This document shows positions 1 through 12,712 of a stretch of 64,000 nucleotides of DNA, one piece after another. Origin of the DNA: Notospermus geniculatus (Eukaryota > Nemertea > Pilidiophora > Heteronemertea > Lineidae); NCBI GenBank assembly GCA_002633025.1, contig NMRB01000109.1:434775-498774 (forward strand), read 5' to 3'. A program made the position numbers and the translations under genes. Below the pieces are notes generated by a model, which saw only the letters and a list, made by a program, of their open reading frames with translations, searched no databases and had not been told where the DNA came from. Position 1 is the stretch's first letter. Every line of letters begins with the position of its first letter.

Positions 1-650
1 GAAATTCCATTCAGTATTAAAGGCGTGATTGCAGTTTTTGTGTTTTGGCTTTCGGCCCCCTGGTGGCAAAGTGGAGAATCAGATTTGGCCGATTCTTTCA
101 CGCGACACACCTTTGGCCCATGATACATCCCTCCACCAAATATGAATCCAAAATCTTCAGTCGTTCTTAAGTTATAGAGCGGAAGGGACTAGTAGCGGCG
201 AGCACCGAGCGGCGAGCGGCAGAGGCGCACGGACGGCCGGTATTTTCAAGTCCCCCTCCGAGGGCTCCGGGGGACAACAAGTGGCACACTTCTCCAGCAG
301 AGTGTCATAAATGTTAATTATTGCTGCCAAGACAGTAGACAAGGTCGCAGGCCTGGATGATGTTCCTTTCACTTGTATGAAACAACGGCAGTGCACACAG
401 AGTAGGGGGCCTATACATGGGGGGAAAGCCTGAGGAGACTCATATTCATGTTGACAAGATGATCTTTGCAGTTAAGCAGGGTATATTCTTGCTCTCTCAA
501 CTTACATGGACATTGATTTGGAAAGGTATTGAATGGGTAGCTTGCAGCAGTACCGTTTCAGTAGGAATCAAATGCTAAACTGTTAGCACAAACACCAGAG
601 GACTCTGTCTATGGAGTAAGGGACCATGTCAAAATTGTTTTGGTGCCAAG

Positions 651-931
651 AAAGACGAAGTGACTTCGTCTGGGGGAGGGGGTTCTCGATTTGTGGAAGC
701 CCACTTCATCTGTTTCGAAAAAATCGGCATCACTCATTTTTACGGGAGAATGACTTTTTATATGCAGTCTTCAGAAAGGCACAAGGTTCTGGGCCTACTC
801 ACTATGGACTGTGTGAGTCACACCTTGAGTCATGCCTGGACGTCCATACATGGATGAAGCCAATGTCAAGTGCCCACTTCATCCTTTCAAGGGGGAGGGG
901 GTCAGGGAACAGATGAAGTCACTTCGTCTTT
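651..931. repeat. Foldback element with GACGAAGTGACTTCGTC-type ends
   Basis: The left end (aaagacgaagtgacttcgtc) and the right end (gatgaagtcacttcgtcttt) are inverted matches with one difference in twenty. Each end is itself nearly palindromic. G-rich tracts (gggggaggggg) follow the left end and precede the right end in the same orientation. There is no coding capacity, so this is a non-autonomous element or a complex repeat. I could not identify a target duplication. Confidence 0.6.
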
Positions 932-1159
932 TTAACCACGCTACCTGATGGAAGGACAATCTGATGCATACATATACAAACGCCAAGGCCTTGTACAGAG
1001 CATAGCAAATAGCATATATTGTCATGTCACTTGGGATTGTGTGGGTTGACACACAGCAGCCCAGATAAACATTAGAGAGACAAATGGGGTCAATCACGCC
1101 TGAGGTATTGCCCTTTAGTATCTAATTGGTACCTAACCATTTTCACTGTCGACTTGAGA

Positions 1160-1232
1160 TGATGGGGTGGGTCTTGGATCTTGAAATTAGGTCTTGGATC
1201 TTGGATCTCGGATCTTGGATCTTGAATTAGGG
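1160..1232. repeat. Short GGATCTT-type tandem repeat
   Basis: The phrase ggatcttggatct and close variants recur about seven times with small interruptions. It is simple-sequence DNA with no evident function. Confidence 0.7.
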
Positions 1233-2930
1233 TGTCCCGAGTTATTTCTCTACTTGGACGACTGAAAAACCTGTTACTCATATTGTGGGAGGAAAAAATG
1301 ATCAAACAGGTCTGTGTCAGAGCTCGCCCACGTCATACGACCTTGTGATAAGTTGATCTCCTAATCTAATCTTAATGATATTATTTCCACATACTTGTGA
1401 TCGTATTGTTAATGGTCATTGTATGGGGGGAATAATATAATGACTCAACATTGTCTTTGCCCATTCCATGCATTGACTAGTATTGTTCTTCATGATCTCC
1501 ATTAGTGGATTATGTTTTTGTCCATTTGAGGGATTTGTCTGGCTTGCTTGGAATCAAGCCCTGGCTGAGCTTCGATCAAAGGCTAAGAGAGGTGAGTTAA
1601 AAATAGAAGGATTTTTTGTGACATTGTGGAGTAATCCTTTGCTGACCAGAGTGGGATTGTTGTTTGTTCTCTCTACAAATCATGCTCAGACTTGGTATGT
1701 GGGTTCTTCACACATTATCGCAAACTTTTTCGTGTGTCAAGTAGAAAATAGTGAAATTTGGCTGCCTGGACCAGAGCAGTCTATTTCTTGATACAATTTG
1801 ACTTCAAATGAGGTTAATCATGGCATGTGTCAATGCCGAGTTCAGTGAGCCTAACCAAACAATCTTGGACTTATTCAGAATCAGACACTCTGCCTGCTTT
1901 GGCGAGCACATGGTCAACGGACCGTTTTGTTATTTCACGGTCTCATTTAGTTCGCTTATAATCTATCCCACCCTGAAAACTTACACAGCATTTTGATCAT
2001 TGTGACATTTTTGTTCTCGACAGGAAAGTATTCTTTTTGACGTTGGGTTCCCCATTGACATTCCATTCCATTTATTTCATATCTTCTCTGATTGCCATGA
2101 TTCACCACAATCGCTATTCAATTCCTCACACGATCATCTGCTTCTACCATGACACTCCTCATTTGTCCATAGGCACACATTGGTAGGATGGTCTGTCACC
2201 AAATTTGTCAGGAATCTTATGTGGGTGACCTCAAGAACTTTCAATAAACATCAGAAACACTTGAACTTCATGAACTTATTACAGTCGATGCCAGAAAGGC
2301 CTAGAAAGATTGATAAATCAATGTAGCTTCGGCCTCGAGACCTAATTATTGAAGAGCAAATCAAAAGGGGATTATGCTGAGTAGGCTCTATAATATGTGA
2401 CCCGATCTATCAAAATGAAGATGCATGTCGCAGGTGATCGACATCACTGCGGAGATCTGTACCTTTCAGCTATTGTGTTGTATTGTATTAAGGCCGTTAA
2501 CCCTTTCCTCAGTTGCAACTTGCACCTACTTTTGGTGGATCGAGTCACATATTTGTCAGGATCAGTTGGTGTTGTCGCCAGATTGAACTTCTGTCATCAG
2601 TCCAGTTGAATGGAATTACAGCAATCAGTTCATGATTGGTTCATTGTCTCGGATCCATTGCAATTACTGCACTTCCAGCTGTTTCCTGTGGTTTTTCAAT
2701 ATTCAGATTGAGGGCCTTTGAAGTGCCCTGGACGTTGGAGTGTGGCCTTCAGTAGGCACATTGCCCAGGGCTGCAACGTACTTGTGCAATAGAATTGTTC
2801 CGTGACAATCAGCTGATTGCTTGTTCAATCACCCTGCAGCTGTTGCCTAGTCACGAGATATTTTTGTTGCATATGTCATTCAATTTGGCCCATATGTAAA
2901 AACAAGTGCTCAAGCATGTCAGGCCGAATT

Positions 2931-2931
2931 N
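2931..2931. other. Single-N contig join
   Basis: One N separates unrelated sequence on the left from the start of duplicated block copy 1. The first bases after the N match 16063 onward, so the join coincides with the edge of the duplication. Confidence 0.8.
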
Positions 2932-4329
2932 TTTGCTCAGCAGATAGCTCCAGTGTGCAGCAGGCTTGTGTAAAATTTCCCTTATCTTTTGTTTGGAACA
3001 ATAGTTTAAGGGAAATTTTAAACTTAATTAAGATGTTTTATGCATACGGCCCCAGGCCTCAAATGTGATTCTTCCCCAATACTGAATCACATCAACTTTG
3101 CATGTGAAAAACCTGCAGGCAATAATGGATGTGATTTCATTACTTACATGCTCTAAAAAAAGCGACAACATTGTGGTTGATGGTAGCCATTGACAACACG
3201 TTAGTAACGGCTGTGACGTGCCATTGTAAATATTAGCACCTTTCATCATAGCAGCTGCAGCAGTGGGTTTAAACATATACGAGGTGGCTGTTTTAGTTAG
3301 CATAGGTTTTCTCTCGAAACTCCAGTTTCCTCCTGCATTACCATGTCTATAAGTCAGAAAAATACGATCGATTAGAAATTGGCCCTCAACTGCCATGCCG
3401 GTGTCTAAAAAAAGCTACCCTTGTTGATATAATATATGGTCACTAATGACCATGAATTTTGCCACCGATGTCAACTATTTTTGTCTTGTTTACGACAATA
3501 AAAGTTTAAAATAATCATGTGACATATTCAATCTTGTTTTTGTGCTGTGTGGTATTTAGGCCTATTTAGGACAATGGCCTACTTGGAACACTTGCTGGAT
3601 ACCTCGTGACTTCACCAGTGTCGGCCTTGTGGCCTCGTTATTTCTGGGGAAGATGTGCAGTCCATCAGCTGATTGCACATTCAGGGTTGTCATTCAGTTC
3701 CTCACCTTCTTCCGTGGGGATACTCCTTTTCTGTAATTTTGTGCACGTATCAGCTCTGATGAGGTTTTCGTTGGTGAGTGAATTTTCCACAGCGTAATGT
3801 CATTGTGAGGTTTTCCATGTGGTGAGGCTGAATGTCGGGAAGTGTCATGCCCCGTTGAGGCAGTAGCTGAGACAAGGAAAGAAATCCTGAGGGGAGAAAT
3901 TGATCAGGACTTGGTGTCACTTTCATTTCATTTCATTGGTATCAACAAAAGTATGGAGGAGGTGTACCTTGGGTAATAACAAAACTGTACTGACGTGGTG
4001 ATTTTGGTAACTTCTTGCATATTAGACTGACAGTACAGACTTCAGCATGATAGACTGACATTCCAGACTTCAGCATGGTAAAAGACTAAAGTCCAGACTT
4101 ATGCTACTTGATAGAATGCCAGCTGGGACTGCTGTGGTGTGATAGAATAGCAGTCCAGACTCTGTCTTGATGTCTGCTTCCCTGGATCAGTCAGGTGGTA
4201 GTGGCACGTTACATTATAATCGAACTTGTAGCATGTATTGTGTTTACTGTTTTGTTACAAAAATCGTGACTGTGGTGACGAAAGTCTGTTACTTTCATAT
4301 TTTTCAGATCGTTGACCCGAGAGCCGAAG

Positions 4330-7300
4330 ATGATCGAACTGGAGGAGAGAGAAAAAGTGCCAAATGGCAAAATTCAAAACGACCCGGACAACTCAAAGGA
4401 CGACGCACTGGCCACAGCAGATTCCCCAACAACAGATGACCTTGATACGGCATCGAAAAAAAGCTCTGAAGAATCGGAGAGTGAAACGAAGAGCGAATGG
4501 GACCCAAATGTTCCCGTACCTCTCGACGGCGGATGGGGTTGGGTGGTGGTTTTTGCATCTTTCATGATCCATGTGATAGCTGATGGCATTGTGTACTCGT
4601 TTGGAATATTCTATATAGAATTCTTGCATTATTTTGAGAGCGGGAAGGGCGACACTGCCTGGATTGCCTCGTTGATGGTGGGATTTACGTTTGTCACAGG
4701 TACGTTGCTATGGAAACCAGGAACCTGAGTAGACGTCTGTCTTCATGAGTACCACACTCAAATTAGCAATTAGCACCTACTGTCATCTTGATTTTTTTCT
4801 GTGTAAACACTATTTATGATGTTTGTCAGGGAGAATACTAATCTAAGATGGTGTGGCGATAGACCATTCTCAAATTCCCAGATCTGCGCACTTCCTCCGA
4901 AATTTCAACCATAGCCTCGATCTGGAACCGGGTGACGTGACGCAATCCATTATTCAGCAATGGTCGAGTCTGACGCAACGTCGTTGACGTCACTGTCGCG
5001 GGGCTGTCTGCGTCACGTCATTCAGCTTCAGACCGAGGTTATGGTTGAAAGGGGCTGTTCGTTTTCGTCAATTGAGGAATCTGAGTTGTGATCCTTGAGA
5101 AAATGGAGAAAGCTATGAAGCTGCAAATTGCAGCGATTATTCTGTACAGCACAACAAATAATCCGTGCAATTTGCAAGTGGATAGCATTTTCCGTTTTCC
5201 CAAGGATCACAACTCAAATTCCTCAAGTGACGAAAACGAACAGCCCCTTTTGGCGGAAGTGCGCAGATCTTTCTCGTTTACGTCAATTTGAGAACGGTCT
5301 ATTGCTCAATACTTCTTAATATTTTTCACTTGACAGAAAAGATCTTTTTACTGGTAACTACGAGATCAAACCGTATTGGTTCAGATTTCAGTACCGATGA
5401 TTTTGTGCGGATATTTCAAGCAAAAAACATGAAAACTGTTCCATTTAAAACTGGTACTGAAAGGGTTAACCTGTTAAGCCACTGGGGATTAACATGCATT
5501 CCTCCATCCATTCCTTCTCGAGGGGGTGTCTCATCATGGCTACGTCTGGCCCGGCAATGAGTCAACCGAGCTTCAGGCCATCTCATGTGATTGGCAGCCG
5601 GCCAAAGTACAACACTCAACAGAACCTTTCGATGGGGACACATTCAGGACTGACAGATGCAGTTTTCAGTAGAAGAGAGCTCCAGGCATAAGACAAGATT
5701 TGGCTGGGGCTGCTAGGCCCATTTTATTTCTGAAGCCTGTCATGTCTATGCTTTGCACCTCGGCCCTAATTTAAACCCTCCCTTGTGACCCCCATTCTGA
5801 GAATCTCAGGTCATTTACAGGCCTACCCTCCCTTAGGTTGTTAGAAAAAAATGAGAGGAGGGGAGGGGGTGCAAGGATGAGCGACCCCACAAGTAAACCT
5901 GCAGCGCTACCTCAAAACGTTGGTTCTCTGGTGCATTTCAGATTGAGGCTCTAGATAGATTGGAATTGATTGATATTCTTTTCTTTCAGGTCCAGTAGCG
6001 AGTGCCTTTGTTAACCGTTTTGGATGTCGGTTCACCACCATCCTCGGAGCGATTGTCGCATCTGTCGGGTTCATCTTAAGCGTTTTTGCACCAAATATCT
6101 ATGTTTTGTACGTCACATTTGGAGTTCTTGGAGGTAGGCCTTCTCTGATGTCATCCTCCCATAGCAGGCCTTTGGTCTTGCTCCACTTCATACACTCACA
6201 CACATGCTGTGGGAGTGGATGAAGAGGAGGGAGATACAAACCCCTGCTATGGGAGGATGTAAAAGTTGCAAATTGCATCCAGAACTTTCTAATGAACATA
6301 TCCATGTATTTGGTGCCATCTTACACAACATTCAAATACTGTTTTAAACAGTGGGTGCTAAAATGTGGAATATAACCACCGAAACGAACCAGTGATTTGC
6401 CCTGAGGTTGATGGTGACTGCCTTAGTTAAGTACATGTAATCATATTCCCTTATTTCCTACTTTTTCAGGCCTCGGTTTTGGCCTCATCTACTTGCCAGC
6501 AATTGTGAGCGTTGGACAGTATTTTGAAAAGAAGCGATCATTTGCCACCGGTCTTGCTGTCTGCGGGTCAGGAGTGGGAACATTCGTCTTCGCGCCGTTC
6601 ACCCAAGCTCTGTTCCGCCCCCTATATTCACCGAATGAAATAAAGGAGAAAAAACGAAGGCAGTTGGAGAAGCGGCAAAAAGAGACGTTAGCTGCCGCTA
6701 GACGTCATAAACAGGAGGTGTCGAAGAACGGCCAGGCAGCCCTCGGGACGGCAGATATGTTGAAGGAAAAGAAACGCCTGCTGAACGAAGACTCGCTTCC
6801 AGTTCCAGGGCATAATATAAGTCCTAATGATCCACCATACTTCTGCTCTCTTCCTGCAATCCAACCGCAATCTGCTGCCAGTGATGGGTATTTGAAAGTG
6901 GAGACTCCCGAAAGTGTCAAGTCTGTCACCACATCTGACACACGCATCGATCATCTTCTAAATCAGAAAAAACAAAAGGCCGTCCATAAACATTCCCATT
7001 ATCACCATATGGAGAGTGCCGTCACGCCGTATTCTGCCTACGCGGTGAGAAGTAATTTGGATATTCACACCCAGATGGCAATCTTATCAAATCACACTCT
7101 TCACATCACGTCGATCTCCACGTTACACGTGCCGACGGCATACCGACTTTACCTCTACAACACAGCTCTACTGCTTTGCGGGATCTGCACTGCCTTGAGT
7201 CCATTGTGTGTTAGTTATCCACTGCTGGCGACGTATGCTGCTTCCTATGGACTCTTTGTGGGTAAGTATGGCTTTGGCATCCAATATCTTCTGGGGTAGT

Positions 7301-7994
7301 GCATCAGACATAAGTCTAACTGACTCAGCCTTGTGTAGATGGCAGCACTGATGGTAAGCCAGAATTAATGGGGCTTTGGATTATTCAGGCTTCAGTTGAA
7401 TAGACTATCAGAGTTCACGTGAAAACCCAGAGTCCACGTGCTGCCACCCAGAGCACAAAAGAGTACGAGAGATGATCCCAGCCATCATAATGAGCAATAT
7501 TTTATTCATCCTTTGTTTCTAGGAACATATGTAACGCTGACAGCCATCTTGTTGGTCGATCTCCTTGGACTTGAAAATCTTGTAAACTCGTTCGGTCTCT
7601 TGCTGCTTTTCCAAGGACTCGCCACACTTATTGGGCCACCTATGTTAGGTAAGTCGCTGCTTGCTTATTTCCACCACCCCTTTGCCTTAATACATTGGTG
7701 ATAGAAATGAAATTAACCTCTTAAAATTGGGTGATATCCTGTTATACAGAGATTGAAATGACTTATACAAATGGAAGGTTCCGCTCTACATTTGTCACAA
7801 GTCGGCCTATTTCACAACTATTTATCTTCTCTTTAGGTTGGATTTTTGACGGCACTGGGAGCTACCAAATATCGTTCATCGTCGCGGGTGTCATGATTGG
7901 CATCAGTGGCGCCATGCTATACTTCGTCCCGTGCATCAAGAGACTCATGGAGAAGCAGAAGGAGAGGCGAATTCGGAGAGAGAATGCCGTCTAG
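4330..7994 (+). CDS. SLC16-like monocarboxylate transporter, copy 1 (internally deleted)
   Basis: The coding exons are 4330-4699, 5990-6133, 6470-7261, 7523-7648 and 7837-7994. All have GT-AG borders in phase 1 and together give 1590 nt (529 aa). The family signature DGGWGW sits near residue 66, followed by TM1 and later the conserved YLPAIVSVGQYFEKKRS stretch. Compared with copy 2, exon 3 lacks 26 codons (TM6) and 98 codons (end of the central loop, TM7, TM8 and its SDR motif). Both losses keep the frame. Normal SLC16 proteins have 12 membrane segments and carry lactate or related acids with protons. This version would have about nine, so it is probably non-functional as a carrier, a new isoform, or an assembly error. 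The start is the first ATG after an acceptor at 4308, so an upstream 5' UTR exon is implied. Confidence 0.75.
4857..5305. repeat. Foldback element present only in copy 1
   Basis: Ends agacc(a/g)ttctcaaatt are inverted (right end aatttgagaacggtct). A second inner foldback occupies about 5052-5254 (aaggggctgttcgttttcg and its complement). Copy 2 has the uninterrupted site (gtggcgattgctc near 17986-17998), so this is an insertion polymorphism in intron 1 of the transporter. The flanks suggest a 2-bp AT target duplication. Confidence 0.75.
6136..6253. repeat. Hairpin beside splice donor in intron 2, copy 1
   Basis: The arms tcatcctcccatagcagg and cctgctatgggaggatg flank a loop that holds further short complementary pieces. 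The arm starts within about 20 nt of the exon 2 donor and is also present in copy 2 near 19110-19222. In RNA it could form a stem next to the donor. Confidence 0.6.
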
Positions 7995-8094
7995 ATGATC
8001 ATCAGTGGTCGACTTATGTTGAATACATGTACTTTGTTTTGTGTTGTTTACACATGAGTTGTACTGTTGGATGGACGAGATTTTAAGGCCCAGG

Positions 8095-8248
8095 GGCCGG
8101 TTGCACAAAACTCACGATAGTGCTAACTTGGTGTTAGCGCGAACTTTACGTTAGATGACGTAAAAATCCGTTGTCTTTTACGTCATTTAACATAAAGTTA
8201 GCGCCAACACCAAGTTAACGCTAACATGAGTTTTGTGCAACCCAGCCC
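8095..8248. repeat. MITE, GGCCGGTTGCAC family, in transporter 3' region (copy 1)
   Basis: The ends (ggggccggttgcacaaaact and the complement of agttttgtgcaacccagccc) and most of the interior fold back, including a TTACGTCAT-type core. The same family occurs at 21450-21605 and 37315-37471. It lies between the stop codon and the AATAAA signal, so it forms part of the 3' UTR. Confidence 0.85.
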
Positions 8249-8253
8249 AGATA

Positions 8254-8259
8254 AATAAA
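8254..8259 (+). terminator. AATAAA polyadenylation signal of copy 1 transporter
   Basis: AATAAA lies 260 nt after the stop codon and just downstream of a MITE. The same arrangement is kept in copy 2. It is the first such hexamer after the stop. Confidence 0.55.
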
Positions 8260-9511
8260 ACCTACAGCTAAAGTTTTTCCTTGGGCCTGGTACCAGTGCC
8301 CCACTGGGTGAGGAATGTCTGATGATAATGATTGAGTTGTTTTCGTAATTGATATTGAAACATTCGTCTGACTAAAGTGCATTGGAAACATGGTCCTTCT
8401 GTTGTTGTTTAGAGTACACCTCACCTTGGCACAGTGCGTCAGGTTTTTGTCTGCTCTGCTTTGGATCAAATTTGTTGGGTGTAAAACATTTGCTGTCAGT
8501 TGCCAAATTGTAGCTGTACCACTGACGAGAATCAAAATTTTGATTTTAAGTTGTTGGAGCAAAAGTATATTCAAAGTGATAGCACCAAATTTATAGTCAC
8601 AGTGATAGGGTGCACGTTTTTATTTGAAAACCATGTACGGGTAGTTTTGCAAAACTGTTTTGGGACTGCCAGCAAGCTTTCTGGTCCAAAACTAGAGAGA
8701 AATTGCAGTCGTTTGTAGTTACCGTAAGTTACAGATAATTGGACTGCCATCTAGGTTTCCAGTGCAAAAATTGGCTAGTCTGATTCTGCAGTTGTTCGCC
8801 ATTCAGTTCAATTCTACTTTTGTCGAAGACTTTATAATCGTATGAAGAGTCATTACAGTCCAAACAGACAGTCACTGGGACTGCCATCTAGGTTTCTAGT
8901 TTAGAACTAGACAGATACTGCAGTTGTTGTTTTTGAGGCATTGTCGATGTGATATTACCGAAGTTCAGGGGAGAGTAGCCAAGGAACAGAGTGAAATTGA
9001 CAATCATTGTAGATGGGGAGAAAAGGTTCGGCTGTAATTTTGTTAGTGTGTTGAGGAAAATGTTATGATGATAGAACCACAGAAAAATCTGGGCAGAATC
9101 AACTTACTGTGGAAAGTTAGTGTTGTCCTGATTGAGCCTGATTCTGTGATTTTGAGCTGGCTCTTGAGAGCTGATTCGTGGCTCCCGCTTAGGAATCTGA
9201 TCTCCCTGGGGATGTTTTATGTATTATCTTGTTGTATAGATGTATTTTAGCGGCACATTTATCATCTTCATTTTATCGATATATTAATTGTTAGTGGTGT
9301 TATGTTTTTAAACGGTCATTTTTAATTGTCTGATTTTCTGAAAGTGTGTATTTCAGAATAGATACTTTAATGCACAGTGTGTGCACTAAGTGTTGTACAA
9401 AATGTTAAGGTCAACTCAGGTTGAAATAGAGTGTAGCATTGTGTAATGGTAAAGGGACCAACTCTTACCGGTAATCAAAAGTGGCTCTGGTGTCACTTAA
9501 AGGGACAGTCT

Positions 9512-9687
9512 CGGGCGCAGATCCAAGGGGGGCGCACCTGCCGCACGCCCCCTCCTTTCGGCCAACGAATCTGTAAAATCGACCGTGAAATTCTGAAATT
9601 TGGAGCAAATCATTGAAATTCACTGCAGATTTCAATGTTTCTAGCACAGTGCGCCCCCTCTTTCCCGAAATCCTGGATCCGTCCCCG
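9512..9687. mobile_element. GGATCC-ended non-autonomous element, copy 1 only
   Basis: The imperfect inverted ends are cgggcgcagatccaag and ctggatccgtccccg, flanked by AGTCT on both sides (9507-9511 and 9688-9692). Copy 2 has the single uninterrupted site (acagtctgctggc near 23480). The element is 176 bp with no coding capacity, and the 5-bp duplication is read directly from the filled/empty pair. Confidence 0.8.
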
Positions 9688-11925
9688 AGTCTGCTGGCTG
9701 GATTTTATAATTGGATCACGTACCGAACTAAGAATGTGAGGGGAGGTCTATGTGCCCCTATCGGGCAAAATCGGCACAAGTCTCCAGTTAGTGATATTAC
9801 GGTCATCAACTCATCACTGAAGAATAGTCTCTCTTATTTCTGCAGTTCTTTAATGGGAACCGCATGACGGTTTATCCCGACAGGTCGGCGCTGTCAGCCA
9901 TGTGACCAGTGCGATGTCATTGACGTTGTGATGTAAACATTTGTGTTGTCATTTTCTGCATAGGAGACTTGTGCCTGGCTTTCCCATATCATGCCGTATA
10001 TAATCCAGCAAGCCTTGATCTCATAAAACTCATGTAAACATAGCAAATTTTACCTCATCTTTATGGTGCTATAAAAGCTTCAGCCTTCCTTCATTGTTGT
10101 CTTCAGTGTAAAAGTTAGAAGTTTCAAAATATTTCAGATTTAGTGCTGGGGGATGGGATGGGATCACGTATTATATCTATATATCCAAGATCTATACACC
10201 AGTATCCAGGAATCGTCGTGTTTGCAATGTGATATCTACTCAAACTGAAAAAAATAATGTTTTATTACTAACAGAAGACCCCAAGATGAAGGCTCCATGA
10301 GAACTCCCAATTTCCTGGAGATGACTTCTACAGGAGTTTTTCATTTCACAGTCTGCTGGCATTTACAATACCATTGTCATGAATAATCGTTCTGGACTTC
10401 ATAGTATAACACATTTTGTAGTCAAACTTTGTAGTCAATCTTTGTAGTCAAATCTTGTCGTCAACTCACTATTCCTAATGCTAACCAAGACTAAATTCAT
10501 CTTACAGTCTAGTCTTCTGGTGTCTGTGTGTAACAATCTTTAATCAAGATTTATTTTGTGAATGGAGGTTACGTTAAGAAAAAGACATAATGAGACTAAC
10601 GTCACTGTAGACAAAGAAAATGAAATTGACGTGACATACATGTATTATAATCGTTCCAAGGCCCACTGCATTGCGGCATTGGCCACAAGCTTTTGCATTG
10701 GTCTTTCAGGCCTTTCCAAGTCAAGTACAACCCATCTGATACACAGTCAAAGCCTTCCTCATAACGCTTGTTGAATTTTGAAAGCTGTGCAGGGGTCAGA
10801 GAAGTTTCCACAGCACTGAGAGTCTACATTTTGTGTATAAAAATTTGATTTCTTTTTTTCACAAGCATATTTAGTCAGCAAATCGAGGCATTTTCCTAAT
10901 CTTAACTCTTTGAGTGCCAAAGACGTACTGGTACGTCACTGTGTTTTAGGGACATTTCAGTTCACCAGATGAACACCAGATGTCTCACCAATCTCTAATA
11001 CTGTTCTAAATGGCTCTCTGACTGTGGGCAATGGAATTTTGTGGTGTTTGGGACTGTAGGAGGCTTGGTGGTTGTGCTGCACCTCATTTTGTGGCAAAAA
11101 TTGGCATTTTTTGCAAAAAATACAGTTTTTGTGATCACTTTTTAGAAAATGTTCCCCCCACAAATTCTGCTTTCATGATTGTTTTTTTGAAAGAAGAAGT
11201 AGAAACAGACATTATGAGGCCAGTTTGGGGTGTCTATCTGAATTTTTTTTTGCCTGAAATTTTGATGGGAAAAGTGGTCTAAACCCTGTATTTCCGGCAC
11301 TCAAAGAGTTAATTGACCTGTATATCTGTCTCTCTGATACTCTTTTTAATCAGTTCAACTCATTATTCCAAACCTCGTTCCCCTAAATAAATAATAATAA
11401 TAATAGTATTTATAGCATTTTCTGATCATTGTGCACTGGGAGCGAGGTTTGCCTTCGTCCACATTTTTACATACCGTATATTTGTTATATATTATGTCAG
11501 ATTTATAAACAGTTTGGTACCATTTTAGATCATTCTCGTCATAATAGTTCATATGTATGTGATATTGTTCCATTGCAAACTTCTGTAACATGATGGGGAA
11601 AAGCCTGAGCTTTGCAATTAGATTTTTCGCATATTTTCATACAGCATTGCAAAAATTCATCATCTATCTTCCCATTCCGAGATGTTATTAATTCATGTTG
11701 AATTTCTATGAAATTCATATATTCATATGTCCCCATAGTATTTACATCTGTCTTGTTGAGGTCTCTTCGAACTAATACATCTTGAAATGTCAAGGCATGT
11801 GCTCACTTCGCTTTCAGACCAGGGAGTGTTGTGCTAAGGCGAAGTGACTTTCCACCGAAGATGCCAATCAAACAGTTCTAACGATATGACGTCAGAAGTT
11901 TAATACCATTCAATGGCCGCTGGCA

Positions 11926-12176
11926 CAGTGGCGGATCCAAGGGGGGCGTGCCCGGCGCACGCCCCCCTGTTCAGCCGCCGAGCAGCAAAAATTTTGGAAG
12001 GCATATAATCAGACCCCTGATTTTCAGTAAAAAGGAAGTTCAATTTGGCCTGCCTAGGTGCCAGGAAATCGCGTTTCCGGCACTTTTACCCAAAAATTTT
12101 CGGGGCTCAGGGAATGGGGGTTGCCCATTCCACGCCCCCCCCCCCCCCCGTTCGGCAACTCCTGGATCCACCACTG
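11926..12176. mobile_element. CAGTGGCGGATCC-ended non-autonomous element, copy 1 only
   Basis: The left end cagtggcggatcca and right end tggatccaccactg are inverted. TGGCA flanks both sides (11921-11925 and 12177-12181). Copy 2 has one intact site (gctggcatgc near 25305). The element is 251 bp and includes a run of more than ten C. The structure matches a cut-and-paste MITE with 5-bp target duplication. Confidence 0.85.
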
Positions 12177-12603
12177 TGGCATGCTAAGGTGGTCAAGTGG
12201 GCCATGGGCACAAAGGTTTAGGTAAAGTCCTTTCCAGATAGGCCTACCATCTTTATTGGAAAGGCCTATTGGCCTTGATATTTGAGGAAGGAACAAGTAG
12301 AGACCTATTGTATGTTTTTTTGTGTCATTTGTAGTCAACATAGTAATCGTTGGTGGCAACACCATACAATTGTGTCCTCTGTTGTGATCACCTGCCATGT
12401 TGCAACAAGCCAGTATTGTCTCAGTTTATCAAATTGAATGGCATAGTTATGAGTGTGTAAAATAGGATTTGCATAATATTTCCGTAAAAAGTTGATTATG
12501 TCCCAGATAGCTGGCCTTAGCTGTGAAGTATCAATTAAGTCCTGATTTCCATGTGGAAATTGCCATATTTGTCATGATAGCTACACTATTCCATTACACT
12601 ATG

Positions 12604-12712
12604 CCGGAGTATTCATGGCAAGACAAGATGTATTCGTGTATGAATGTGTGCCCAGTATTCATGTATGAATGTCTAACCGTATTCATGTATGCGTGTCTAC
12701 CCATGTCGTGAC
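12604..12712. repeat. GTATTCATGTATGAATG tandem repeat
   Basis: About four diverged units of roughly 25 bp built on gtattcatgtatgaatgt. The block-copy counterpart is at about 25868-25975 with the same unit number. Confidence 0.7.

Larger units (their letters stand above)
1..2930. other. Gene-poor left flank
   Basis: I see no coding region I can support here. The stretch contains a foldback repeat (651-931), a short run of a 7-8 bp GGATCTT-type repeat (about 1160-1232), and a good-looking splice donor near 1588 without a convincing exon. It ends at a single N (2931), probably a contig join. Confidence 0.6.

Noticed and set aside
1483-1791. A 102-codon + frame with a strong donor near 1588 (AAGAGAG|GTGAGT context)
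   Set aside because: No matching acceptor or recognisable protein, and no partner exon upstream or downstream.
3028-3396. A 122-codon minus-strand frame, also open in copy 2 at 16159-16527
   Set aside because: The two copies differ mostly at amino-acid-changing positions, no domain is recognised, and no splice or promoter context supports it.
10602-10811. Minus-strand frame with RYEEGFD...YLTW, reminiscent of phrases in transposon-related proteins
   Set aside because: It is short, and half of it lies in about 130 bp absent from copy 2. I cannot name a family with confidence.
11355-11793. Minus-strand frames with a CCMKIC...C pattern resembling a PAN/apple fragment, intact in copy 2 at 24854-25123
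   Set aside because: Copy 1 is frame-shifted, only a few cysteines fit and no neighbouring exons or clear acceptor are seen. At best it is an old exon remnant.
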